Shown: one piece after another, positions 1 through 6,259 of the stretch
Layout of the letters: every line of letters starts with the position of its first letter
Position numbering within the stretch: the first letter of the stretch is position 1
Notes under the pieces: model-generated
Seen by the model: only the letters and a program-made list of their open reading frames with translations
What the model was told of the DNA's origin: nothing
The model's database searches: none
Made by a program: the position numbers and the translations under genes
Source: Oscillospiraceae bacterium
Lineage (GTDB): Bacteria; Bacillota; Clostridia; Oscillospirales; Oscillospiraceae
Assembly (NCBI GenBank): GCA_017458025.1
Contig: JAFTGG010000101.1
Location: forward strand, 1 to 6,368
Length of the DNA: 6,368 nt
Direction of reading: 5' to 3'

Positions 1-1734
1 GAGGTAGTCGGACAGGTTATCCGCGGTGACGGTCACCCGCTTGACGCCCTTGGTATTGAGCGCCATCGCGGTCTTACGGTAGAGCTTCGCAAGCTGGCGC
101 TCCAGCTGACGCACGCCGCTTTCCCGCGTGTAGCGCGAGATGAGCGCGCGGATCGCGGTTTCGTCGATGCGCAGCGCCGCCTTCGGCACGCCGTGCTCGG
201 CCTTCTGCTTTGGGAGCAGGTGGCGCAGCGCGATCTGCGCCTTCTCCTCGTCCGTGTAGCTGGGCAGCTCGATGACCTCCATGCGGTCGAGCAGCGGGCG
301 CGGAATGGTATCCGTCGTGTTCGCGGTCATAATGAACATGACGCGGCTGAGATTCATGGGTATCTCTAAGTAATGGTCGCGGAACGCGTGATTCTGCTCG
401 GCGTCCAGCACTTCGAGCAGCGCTGAAGCGGGATCGCCGCGATGGTCGCTGCCAAGCTTGTCGATCTCGTCGAGCACCAGCAGCGGATTCATCGAGCCGC
501 TGCGGCCGATCGCCTCAACAATGCGGCCCGGCATCGCGCCGACGTAGGTTTTGCGGTGGCCGCGGATATCTGCCTCGTCCCGCACGCCGCCGAGACTCAG
601 CCGCGCGACCTTGCGGTTCATCGCCTTGGCGACAGAGAGCGCGATGGACGTCTTGCCGACGCCCGGCGGGCCGACGAGGCAGAGCACCTGCCCCTTCGCG
701 TCGTCCTTGAGCGCGCGCACGGCGATAAACTCTAAAATGCGCTCTTTGACCTTCTCCATGCCAAAGTGGTCGCGTTCAAGGATCCGGCGCGCGACTTCGA
801 CGTTCGCGCGCTCTTTGGTTTCGTTGTTCCACGGCAGCTCCAGCACCGTGTCGAGATACGTCCGCAGCACCGAAGCCTCGCTGCTGCCATAGTTCTGCTT
901 GGAAAGGCGGTCAACGTCCTTGAGGAGCTTCTTTTCCGACTCCTCGGGAAGCGCCAGCGCCACGATCCGGTCGCGGTACTCCTCCAGCTCCTCGTCGGCG
1001 TTATCGCCCTCGCCCAGCTCGTTTTGCAGCACCTTGATCTGCTCTCGGAGCACGAAATCGCGGTGGATACGCCCCACGCGGGAGCGCACCTTGCCTTCGA
1101 TCTCCTGCTCCAGCGCGATGACCTCGGTCTCGCGGCGCAGGATCTCGTTGATGCGGCGCAGGCGCGGCAGCGGGCGCAGCTCATCGAGGATCGTCTGCTT
1201 ATCCTGATAGCGAATGTTGACGTGCTGCGCGATAAAGTCCGCGAGATACCCCGGCTCTGTGCAGCCGAACACGACCGCAAGGATCTCCGCGGTCAGGTTC
1301 TGCGTCAGCTCGACATACTCGCCGAAGTTTGCGTAGGTCTGACGCAGCAGCGCCTCCGTCCGCGCGCCGGTGCGCGCGGGCACGACCTCGTCGAGCAGCT
1401 CGACCTGCGCCTGCATGAACGGCTCGCGCTGCCAAAGGCGGCGCAGCTTCGCGCGCTGCCTGCCCTCGACGATGACGCGGATCACATGGTCGCTGACGCG
1501 CAGCACCTGCGTGATGTGGACCACCGTGCCGACGGTGTAGAGGTCGTCCTGCGTCGGCACATCGACGTTGACCTCGCGCTGCGTGACAACGAACAGCTCC
1601 TGATCCGACTCCATCGCGCGTTCCAGCGCGCGCATGGAGATAAGGCGCTCCAGGTCGAAGCTCGCGGTCATGCGCGGATAGACGACCAGCCCCCGCAGGG
1701 CGAGGGCCGGTATATTTTTGGTGACAGGTTCCAT
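1..1734 (-). CDS. lon: Lon ATP-dependent protease, N-terminal 578 residues (3' end outside window)
   Basis: Lon is a cytoplasmic homo-oligomeric AAA+ serine protease that unfolds and degrades damaged and some regulatory proteins. The frame is open from the ATG at 1734 to the window edge. Residues ~7-200 look like the Lon substrate-binding domain (starts MEPVTKNIPAL), followed by a charged helical stretch ~200-260 and the conserved LPW at 300-302. The AAA+ module shows Walker A GPPGVGKT at 355-362, Walker B LLVLDEID at 418-425, sensor-1 Asn472, arginine finger Arg484 and sensor-2 Arg542, nearly the same numbering as E. coli Lon. The window stops at residue 578, just before the proteolytic domain, so the Ser-Lys dyad cannot be seen. 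Family members are usually 770-820 residues, so about 200 are missing because of the window edge; there is no sign of a broken gene. The start is supported by AGGAG 7 bases upstream. The gene lies 139 bases after clpX and probably has its own promoter. Confidence 0.97.
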   Translation of the reverse strand, partial: MEPVTKNIPALALRGLVVYPRMTASFDLERLISMRALERAMESDQELFVVTQREVNVDVPTQDDLYTVGTVVHITQVLRVSDHVIRVIVEGRQRAKLRRLWQREPFMQAQVELLDEVVPARTGARTEALLRQTYANFGEYVELTQNLTAEILAVVFGCTEPGYLADFIAQHVNIRYQDKQTILDELRPLPRLRRINEILRRETEVIALEQEIEGKVRSRVGRIHRDFVLREQIKVLQNELGEGDNADEELEEYRDRIVALALPEESEKKLLKDVDRLSKQNYGSSEASVLRTYLDTVLELPWNNETKERANVEVARRILERDHFGMEKVKERILEFIAVRALKDDAKGQVLCLVGPPGVGKTSIALSVAKAMNRKVARLSLGGVRDEADIRGHRKTYVGAMPGRIVEAIGRSGSMNPLLVLDEIDKLGSDHRGDPASALLEVLDAEQNHAFRDHYLEIPMNLSRVMFIMTANTTDTIPRPLLDRMEVIELPSYTDEEKAQIALRHLLPKQKAEHGVPKAALRIDETAIRALISRYTRESGVRQLERQLAKLYRKTAMALNTKGVKRVTVTADNLSDYL

Positions 1735-1741
1735 AGAAATG

Positions 1742-1746
1742 CTCCT
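1742..1746 (-). promoter_or_regulatory. lon ribosome binding site
   Basis: AGGAG lies 7 bases before the lon ATG and fixes the start codon. A CTCC about 8 bases further upstream could pair with the GGAG as a weak 4-bp hairpin. That is too short to claim regulation. Confidence 0.7.
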
Positions 1747-1769
1747 AAAAACGGGAGGATAACGCAAAG

Positions 1770-1789
1770 CATGATTTGATTCCATCATG
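1770..1789. repeat. Short inverted repeat in the lon leader (CATGAT / ATCATG)
   Basis: Perfect 6-base arms CATGAT (1770-1775) and ATCATG (1784-1789) flank an 8-base spacer, 36 bases upstream of the lon start. It could be a small RNA hairpin in the leader or a dyad bound by a regulator. I do not recognise it as a known operator, and arms of this length may be chance. Confidence 0.35.
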
Positions 1790-1796
1790 TCTCGCG

Positions 1797-1845
1797 TTCA
1801 GCCATGTTTCGCGGCCGCCGCGCAAGCGGCGAGCGCACGGCGGTT
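1797..1845 (-). repeat. Dispersed palindromic repeat, copy A (lon leader)
   Basis: This 49-base stretch matches 5471-5520 at 43 of 50 aligned positions with one gap. The first 16 bases (TTCAGCCATGTTTCGC on the + strand) are identical. Its centre is a hairpin GCCGC-GCAA-GCGGC (1817-1830), extended by one C-G pair (1816/1831). The outer TTTCGC/GCGAAA stem seen in the other copy is reduced here to CGC/GCG. It is entirely intergenic, between clpX and lon, and lies in the same orientation relative to the genes as the other copy. It resembles a REP-like or small MITE-like intergenic element. I do not recognise a named family. Confidence 0.75.
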
Positions 1846-1847
1846 CA

Positions 1848-1877
1848 AATATCTTAGAATCGGCTTGCCGATTTCAA
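1848..1877 (-). promoter_or_regulatory. Candidate lon promoter
   Basis: Reading the minus strand, TTGAAA (1872-1877) is followed after 18 bases by GATATT (1848-1853). The -35 matches 5 of 6 consensus bases and the -10 matches 4 of 6. The -35 overlaps the clpX stop codon. The spacing and the stop-codon overlap match the stronger promoter proposed for tig. The -10 is poor, and lon could also be read through from clpX, so this is a modest call. Confidence 0.3.
1858..1873 (-). terminator. Short hairpin directly after clpX, weak or doubtful terminator
   Basis: The minus strand reads AATCGG-CAAG-CCGATT immediately after the clpX TGA: a 6-bp perfect stem with a 4-base loop. No T run follows (the next bases are CTAAGATATTTG), so it does not look like an efficient intrinsic terminator. 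It may protect the clpX 3' end or merely lie in the spacer of the candidate lon promoter. Confidence 0.35.
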
Positions 1878-3181
1878 GACGCCGAGTCAAACTCAGGAGA
1901 GCCGATCGAGTTTCGCGCCTCGCGGTTCGCCTCCACCGCCTCCGCTTCCGCATCGCTGCGGCGCGAGAGCGCAGGGCTTGCGTTGCCCTCGATGCAGTCC
2001 TTGGTCACAGTGACGCGCTCAATGGTCTTGTCGGACGGCAGGTCGTACATGACGGGCATCAGCACCTTTTCCATCACGGCGCGAAGGCCGCGGGCGCCGA
2101 TGTTGCGCTCGATCGCCTTGTCCGCCACCGCCTCAAGCGCCTCCTGCTCGAACTCAAGCTGGGCGCTGTCATAGGAAAAGAGCTTTTGATACTGCTTGAC
2201 GAGCGCGTTCTTCGGCTCGGTCAGAATCCGCACGAGATCCTCGCGCGTCAGCGCGTCGAGCGCGGTAATGACCGGAAGCCTGCCCACCAGCTCGGGAATG
2301 ATGCCGAACTTCAGCACGTCGTGCGGCTGCACCTCGCGCAGGATCTTGCTGTCCTGCTTCTCCTTCTTCGATTCGACAACCGCCTCAAAGCCCATGCTCT
2401 TGCGGTCGAGCCGGTTTTCGATGATCTTGTCGATGCCGTCGAACGCGCCGCCGCAGATAAAGAGGATATTGCGGGTGTCGATCTGGATAAACTCCTGATG
2501 CGGGTGCTTGCGCCCACCCTGCGGAGGAACGTTCGCGACCGTGCCCTCGACGATCTTGAGCAGCGCCTGCTGCACGCCCTCGCCGGACACGTCGCGCGTG
2601 ATGGACGTGTTCTCGCTCTTGCGGGCGATCTTGTCGATCTCGTCGACGTAGATGATGCCGCGCTCGGCAAGCTCGACGTCGTAATCCGCCGCCTGCAGAA
2701 GACGCAGCAGAATATTTTCCACGTCGTCGCCGACGTAGCCCGCCTCGGTCAGCGTGGTCGCGTCGGCAATGGCGAACGGCACCTTTAAGATACGCGCCAG
2801 CGTCTGCGCGAACAGCGTCTTGCCCGAGCCCGTGGGGCCGAGCATCAAGATGTTGCTCTTTTGCAGCTCGACGTCATCTCCGCCGCCGAAGAAGATGCGC
2901 TTATAGTGGTTGTATACCGACACGGACAGCGCGACCTTCGCCGCCTCCTGCCCGATGATATACTGGTCGAGCACGTCGTGGATCTCGCGCGGCGTGGGCA
3001 GCTCCTGCATCGAATCGGGCGTCTCCATCTGCATCGAGTAGCCGTCCTGCAAAATGTCGCGGCAGAGGTTCACGCACTCGTCGCAGATGCGGACCCCGCC
3101 GGGGCCCTGGATCATACGGTGTACCTCGCGCTCCTGCTTGCCGCAGAACGAGCAGCGCAGCGTTCTTTTATTTTCGCTCAT
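1874..3181 (-). CDS. clpX: ClpX, ATP-dependent unfoldase of the ClpXP protease
   Basis: ClpX forms a hexameric AAA+ ring that recognises, unfolds and threads substrates into ClpP. The 435-residue product starts with the zinc-binding dimerisation domain, with Cys10, Cys13, Cys33 and Cys36. The AAA+ core shows Walker A GPTGSGKT at 115-122, pore loop GYVG at 148-151, Walker B with DEID at 180-183, the RKH loop at 224-226, arginine finger Arg301 in PELVGRLP, and the sensor-2 GAR at 362-364. The ClpP-docking loop reads MGF at 263-265, where Leu, Ile or Val-Gly-Phe is usual. After about residue 400 there is an Ala/Glu/Arg-rich tail instead of the short PLL-type ending of many ClpX proteins, which makes it slightly longer than the usual ~420 residues. 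The start is supported by AAGGA 8 bases upstream. It begins 29 bases after clpP with no terminator between, so the two are surely co-transcribed. Confidence 0.98.
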   Translation of the reverse strand: MSENKRTLRCSFCGKQEREVHRMIQGPGGVRICDECVNLCRDILQDGYSMQMETPDSMQELPTPREIHDVLDQYIIGQEAAKVALSVSVYNHYKRIFFGGGDDVELQKSNILMLGPTGSGKTLFAQTLARILKVPFAIADATTLTEAGYVGDDVENILLRLLQAADYDVELAERGIIYVDEIDKIARKSENTSITRDVSGEGVQQALLKIVEGTVANVPPQGGRKHPHQEFIQIDTRNILFICGGAFDGIDKIIENRLDRKSMGFEAVVESKKEKQDSKILREVQPHDVLKFGIIPELVGRLPVITALDALTREDLVRILTEPKNALVKQYQKLFSYDSAQLEFEQEALEAVADKAIERNIGARGLRAVMEKVLMPVMYDLPSDKTIERVTVTKDCIEGNASPALSRRSDAEAEAVEANREARNSIGSPEFDSAS

Positions 3182-3210
3182 GGGTCAGATCCTTACCTTT
3201 TTTCAATGAT

Positions 3211-3792
3211 TTAGCGCTTGTAGATCACCTTGTCGATCAGGCCGTACTCCTTCGCCTGCTCGGCGGTCATGAAGTTGTCGCGCTCGCAGTCGGCGCGGAC
3301 GACCTCGTAGTCCTTACCGCAGTTGTCGGCGAGGATATGCGTCAGCTTCTCCTTGAGCTCCAGCATGCGCTTGGCGTGGATCTCGATGTCCGTCGCCTGA
3401 CCCTGATAGCCGCCGAGCGGCTGGTGGATCATGATCTCGGAGTTCGGCAGCGCGATGCGCTTGCCCTTCGTGCCGGCAGACATCAGGAACGCGCCCATGC
3501 TTGCCGCCATGCCGACGCAGATGGTGCTGACGTCGCACTTGATATACTGCATCGTGTCGTAGATGGCGAAGCCGTCGGTCACGCTGCCGCCCGGAGAGTT
3601 GATGTAGAACTGGATGTCCTTATCGGGGTCCTTCGCTTCGAGAAACAGCATCTGCGCGACGATCAGGCTCGCCGTCGTGGCGTTGACTTCCTCGCCGAGG
3701 AAGATGATGCGGTCCTCGAGCAGGCGCGAGTAAATATCGTACGACCGCTCGCCGCGATTCGTCTGTTCGATAACATACGGAACCAATGCCAT
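3211..3792 (-). CDS. clpP: ClpP, serine protease subunit of ClpXP
   Basis: ClpP assembles into a 14-subunit barrel with internal serine protease sites and degrades proteins delivered by ClpX or other Clp ATPases. The 193-residue protein has the usual length. The catalytic triad is visible: Ser98 in GMAASMGA, His123 in MIHQPLGG and Asp172 in RDNFMTAE, numbered as in Bacillus ClpP. The substrate-binding strand SPGGSV is at 66-71. The N-terminus [11 protein letters not shown] is close to the mature N-terminus, so any propeptide is very short. A strong AGGAGG (3803-3808) lies 10 bases before the ATG and supports this start. It follows tig by 115 bases, a gap that holds a -10 box and a long hairpin, and precedes clpX by 29 bases. 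No CtsR or CIRCE operator is evident upstream. Confidence 0.98.
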   Translation of the reverse strand: MALVPYVIEQTNRGERSYDIYSRLLEDRIIFLGEEVNATTASLIVAQMLFLEAKDPDKDIQFYINSPGGSVTDGFAIYDTMQYIKCDVSTICVGMAASMGAFLMSAGTKGKRIALPNSEIMIHQPLGGYQGQATDIEIHAKRMLELKEKLTHILADNCGKDYEVVRADCERDNFMTAEQAKEYGLIDKVIYKR

Positions 3793-3848
3793 AATGGATA
3801 AACCTCCTGTGATGTGTTCACACCTTGTTCAAATTTTCGGTATTTAGC

Positions 3849-3882
3849 CGAACAACCACAAATCAGAGTTTGTGGTTGTTTG
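3849..3882 (-). repeat. Long perfect hairpin between tig and clpP
   Basis: Arms AACAACCACAAA (3851-3862) and its exact complement (3869-3880) enclose the 6-base loop TCAGAG. One wobble pair and one C-G pair extend the stem to 14 bp. On the coding strand it is followed by CGGCTAAATACCG, itself a possible small hairpin, and not by a T run, so a canonical tig terminator is doubtful. It lies right after the proposed -10 box, so a clpP transcript starting there would carry this stem at its 5' end. It could attenuate readthrough from tig, stabilise the clpP-clpX mRNA, or both. Confidence 0.7.
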
Positions 3883-3888
3883 CTGCTT

Positions 3889-3894
3889 ATTATA
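3889..3894 (-). promoter_or_regulatory. Candidate clpP -10 box (TATAAT)
   Basis: A perfect TATAAT on the minus strand lies 14 bases after the tig stop codon, about 97 bases before the clpP start. The -35 region falls in the last tig codons and has no good TTGACA match at 16-18 bases spacing. The preceding bases GGC give only half of an extended -10. A clpP promoter at this place is common biology, but here it rests on the -10 box alone. Confidence 0.45.
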
Positions 3895-3907
3895 GCCGGT
3901 TTTTTAC

Positions 3908-5389
3908 TTATTCAGCCTTCTTGGCAGTCTTTTTTGCCGCGGGCTTCTTCTCCGCCTTGTCGTCAGCCTTCTTGGCGGCAGTTTTCTTCGCCGCAGGCTT
4001 CTTCTCGGGCTTTTCCTCCGCCTTGTCTTCGGTCTTCTTCGCAGCCGTCTTCTTGGCGGCGGGCTTCTTCTCCTCGGCGGACTCCTCCTTGGCTTCCGCC
4101 TTCTTCGCGGACGCCTTGGCGGGCTTGGCGCTGTCTACCACAACGGCGATCGCCTTGGTGTTGAGCACCTGTGTGCGGACCTCGTTCTCACCGAGGTACT
4201 TCTTGACCATCTCGACGTCCATGCCGTAGTAGCCGGCGAGCTTCTTGTACTCTTCCTCGATCTCCTCGGCGGTCGCCTCAAGCTTCTCCTGGTCAATGAT
4301 CTGCGCGATGGCGAGATCCATCTTGACCTGCTTGAGCGCGGGCTCGCGGCCGTCTTCCATGAACTTCTTCTCGTCCATGCCGGTCATCTTCGCGTACTGC
4401 TCATACGGAATCCCCTGCGCCATGATGCGGGACTTGAACTCCTCGAGGAAGCGGCGGCACTGCTGCTCGATCAGCACTTCGGGGATCTCGCAGTCGATGG
4501 TGTCGGCGACCTTTTCGATCAGCGCGTTCTCATACGCGACGTCGACGGCCTTCTGACGGTCCGCCTCGATCTGCTTCTTGATGTCGTCCTTGAGCTCCTT
4601 GAGCGTGTCAAACTCGGAGACGTCCTTGGCAAAGTCGTCGTCGAGCGCGGGCAGTTCCTTGAACTTGACCTCATTGCACTTGACGTGGAACACGACCGCC
4701 TTGCCGGCAAGATCCTTCTGATAGTCCTCGGGGAAGGTGACGTCGATGTCCTTCTCATCGCCCGCCTTCATGCCGATGACCTGATCCTCGAAGCCTGGCA
4801 CGAAGCTGCCGGAGCCGAGCTCAAGCTCGTAATTCTCGCCCTTGCCGCCGTCGAACGGCGTGCCGTCGAGGAAGCCCTCGAAGTCGATGACCGCGGTGTC
4901 GCCCTTCTTGGCCTTGCGCTCCACGGAAACGAGGCGCGCGTTGCGCTCCGCCATTTCATTGAGGCGCGCCTTGACGTCGTCCGCCGAGACCTTGACCTCG
5001 TCCTTTGGCGCGCTCAGGCCCTTGTATTTGCCGAGCTTGACGTCGGGATAGACCGCGACGACCGCCTTGAACGTGAAGCCGTCCTTCGTCACGTCGCCGA
5101 CCAGCTCGACCTCGGGATAGCCGATGGTGTCGAGCTTCTCGCTCTCGACCGCTTTCTCATATGCCTCGGGGAACGCCTCGTCGACCGCGTCGCTGTAAAA
5201 GACCTCGGGGCCGTACAGCTTTTCGACCATCTTGCGGGGCGCCTTGCCCGGGCGGAAGCCGGGAACGCTGATCTTGTTGCGGATCTTTAAGTACGCCTTG
5301 GCGACGGCGGCCTCGAACTCCTCGGCGCCGACTTCGACCTCAAGCGAAACTCTGCTTTTCTCCAGCTTTTCAACGTTTTTGACTGTCAT
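3908..5389 (-). CDS. tig: Trigger factor, ribosome-associated chaperone and peptidyl-prolyl isomerase, with a Lys/Ala-rich tail
   Basis: Trigger factor binds near the ribosomal exit tunnel and shields nascent chains. The 493-residue product has the N-terminal ribosome-binding domain (~1-145) with signature GFRPGKAPRK starting at residue 44. An FKBP-type isomerase domain follows (~150-245; GDTAVIDFEGFLDG, then a FVPGFEDQ segment), and then the helical C-terminal chaperone domain (~246-420). Residues ~421-493 are an added low-complexity tail of Lys, Ala, Pro and Glu with three KKPAAKKTA-type repeats. The family is usually ~430 residues, so the tail accounts for the extra length. The start at 5389 is chosen because MTVKNVEKLEKS matches family N-termini and GGAGG lies 11 bases upstream. 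An in-frame ATG at 5479 would add 30 residues unlike the family and begins inside a repeat element. It is preceded by its own promoter and followed by clpP after 115 bases. Confidence 0.97.
   Translation of the reverse strand: MTVKNVEKLEKSRVSLEVEVGAEEFEAAVAKAYLKIRNKISVPGFRPGKAPRKMVEKLYGPEVFYSDAVDEAFPEAYEKAVESEKLDTIGYPEVELVGDVTKDGFTFKAVVAVYPDVKLGKYKGLSAPKDEVKVSADDVKARLNEMAERNARLVSVERKAKKGDTAVIDFEGFLDGTPFDGGKGENYELELGSGSFVPGFEDQVIGMKAGDEKDIDVTFPEDYQKDLAGKAVVFHVKCNEVKFKELPALDDDFAKDVSEFDTLKELKDDIKKQIEADRQKAVDVAYENALIEKVADTIDCEIPEVLIEQQCRRFLEEFKSRIMAQGIPYEQYAKMTGMDEKKFMEDGREPALKQVKMDLAIAQIIDQEKLEATAEEIEEEYKKLAGYYGMDVEMVKKYLGENEVRTQVLNTKAIAVVVDSAKPAKASAKKAEAKEESAEEKKPAAKKTAAKKTEDKAEEKPEKKPAAKKTAAKKADDKAEKKPAAKKTAKKAE
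3911..4069 (-). repeat. In-gene repeats encoding the Lys/Ala-rich tail of trigger factor
   Basis: Three head-to-tail units encode residues 441-462, 463-480 and 481-493. Each starts KKPAAKKTA, and they shorten from 22 to 18 to 13 residues as they approach the stop codon. The first two units share KKPAAKKTAAKK and continue with related acidic segments (TEDKAEEKPE and ADDKAE). Such repeats readily expand or contract by slippage. The composition recalls histone H1-like and other bacterial Lys/Ala-rich nucleic-acid-binding tails. Confidence 0.85.
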
Positions 5390-5400
5390 AGTTTTCTTTT

Positions 5401-5405
5401 CCTCC
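5401..5405 (-). promoter_or_regulatory. tig ribosome binding site
   Basis: GGAGG in the context CGGAGGAAAAG lies 11 bases before the ATG at 5389. The spacing is slightly long but acceptable. It decides for this start over the in-frame ATG at 5479, which lacks a comparable site. Confidence 0.7.
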
Positions 5406-5470
5406 GTTTGAACAAATCGAAATTGCTCATTGCAAAGCGGCTGAAATACCATGCCCGCAGGCCCGTGACA

Positions 5471-5520
5471 TTCAGCCATGTTTCGCAGCTGCCGCGCGGG
5501 CGGCGAGCGAAACGGCGATT
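5471..5520 (-). repeat. Dispersed palindromic repeat, copy B (tig leader)
   Basis: This is the second copy of the element at 1797-1845, 50 bases long and 86% identical. Here the palindrome is more complete: an outer stem TTTCGC (5481-5486) with GCGAAA (5507-5512), an internal loop, then an inner stem GCCGC (5491-5495) with GCGGC (5500-5504) around a 4-base loop GCGG. It lies between the promoter/hairpin block and the tig start, so it should be transcribed as part of the tig 5' leader. Its function is unknown. Confidence 0.75.
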
Positions 5521-5523
5521 AAC

Positions 5524-5557
5524 ATGCAAAATAGCCGCATTGCGGCTATTTTAGCAT
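5524..5557 (-). terminator. Likely terminator of the aroA-phosphoesterase transcript
   Basis: Arms AAAATAGCCGC (5528-5538) and GCGGCTATTTT (5542-5552) form a perfect 11-bp stem with a 3-base loop. Past one bulged A at 5553, ATGC/GCAT extends it by 4 bp. It lies 12 bases after the phosphoesterase stop codon. On the coding strand the GC-rich stem runs into TATTTT, which serves as both stem and short T run. The near-symmetry means it could act in either direction, but no gene approaches from the left. It overlaps the proposed tig -10 box. Confidence 0.55.
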
Positions 5558-5577
5558 ACTTATATATTTTTAGTCAA
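5548..5577 (-). promoter_or_regulatory. Candidate tig promoter
   Basis: On the minus strand TTGACT (5572-5577) is followed after 18 bases by TAAAAT (5548-5553), each matching 5 of 6 consensus bases. TG sits one base before the -10 as in extended -10 promoters, and the spacer is AT-rich. The -35 overlaps the last codons and stop of the phosphoesterase gene. Transcription would start near 5541, inside the inverted repeat, giving a tig leader of about 150 bases that includes the palindromic repeat. Confidence 0.6.
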
Positions 5578-6259
5578 GGACTTTTTTAGGCGCAAACCCC
5601 AGATAGTCCGCGGAAACGAGCGAATATTCGGTAAAGCTGCGCTTGCCCTCGAACGCGCGCTTGTGCGTCGCGCCGTGCAAATGCCCGTAATAGCAGCGCT
5701 CGGCATGATACCGGTCTATGAGCGTCAAAAGCTCCGGGCATTGGTAGCCCTGATAGATGGGCGGATAGTGCAGAAAACACAGGATCGGACGGCCTCCCGC
5801 CGCCTGAAACGACGCTTCGAGACGCAGCGCCTCGCGCGCGAGCATCTTGCCCGTGTGCGTGCCCTCCGCATCCTCCTCGTAAAACCAGCCGCGCGTGCCG
5901 CAAAGCGCGTAATCGCCGTAGAAAAAGCAGTTGTTGTGCAGAATATCGAGCGTCGTAAAGCCGTGGTCCGAAAAGAACTTTTTCATCTTTGACGCCGTCG
6001 TCCACCAATAGTCGTGGTTTCCCTTGAGCAGAAGCTTTTTCCCCGGCAGCGCGTCGATAAACGCGAAGTCCGGCAGCGCGCCCGCGAGCGACATGCCCCA
6101 CGACGTATCGCCCGCGAGGACGGTCACGTCGTCGTCATGCAGCTGCGAAAACGCCTCGCGCGTCCGCTCGACGTGGTTCGCCCACTTCTCGCCGAACACG
6201 TCCATCGGCTTTTCGCCCGTCAGCGACAGATGCAGATCGCCAATCACATAGAGAGACAT
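5570..6259 (-). CDS. Calcineurin-like metallophosphoesterase of unknown substrate
   Basis: This 229-residue protein has the full set of metal-binding motifs of the calcineurin-like phosphoesterase fold: GDLH at 7-10, GD at 50-51 (AGDTSW), GNHD at 80-83, His164 in FLHYPP and GHLHG at 192-196. Asp, Asn and His of these motifs normally hold two divalent metals and hydrolyse a phosphoester. No signal peptide or membrane segment is seen, so it should be cytoplasmic. It resembles the small uncharacterised bacterial group of predicted phosphohydrolases (COG1768 type, assigned from memory), whose substrate is not known to me. The start at 6259 is chosen because GGGAGGA lies 6 bases upstream and the catalytic domain begins at once. 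An in-frame ATG at 6340 would add a Gly/Arg-rich segment that is just aroA read in another frame. It overlaps aroA by 16 bases, suggesting translational coupling. Confidence 0.9.
   Translation of the reverse strand: MSLYVIGDLHLSLTGEKPMDVFGEKWANHVERTREAFSQLHDDDVTVLAGDTSWGMSLAGALPDFAFIDALPGKKLLLKGNHDYWWTTASKMKKFFSDHGFTTLDILHNNCFFYGDYALCGTRGWFYEEDAEGTHTGKMLAREALRLEASFQAAGGRPILCFLHYPPIYQGYQCPELLTLIDRYHAERCYYGHLHGATHKRAFEGKRSFTEYSLVSADYLGFAPKKVLD

Noticed and set aside
1..1734. lon as a truncated or broken gene
   Set aside because: The frame is fully open with all AAA+ motifs. The missing protease domain is explained by the window edge.
766..2788. Long + strand open frames (766-1779 and 1787-2788, over 330 codons each) opposite lon and clpX
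   Set aside because: They are antisense shadows of well-identified genes in GC-rich DNA. Their products are Leu/Arg/Asp/Ala-rich with no recognisable domain.
3813..3842. CtsR or CIRCE heat-shock operator upstream of clpP
   Set aside because: TTTGAACAAGGTGTGAAC on the coding strand looks like a loose direct repeat, but does not fit the CtsR heptad repeat (GTCAAA-type halves). No TTAGCACTC/GAGTGCTAA pair is present. The TGTG-TT-CACA palindrome at 3813-3822 is short and may be chance.
5390..5479. Upstream start for tig at 5479, adding 30 residues
   Set aside because: The added segment does not resemble any trigger factor N-terminus, begins within the palindromic repeat and lacks a good ribosome binding site. 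The start at 5389 has GGAGG and a family-like N-terminus.
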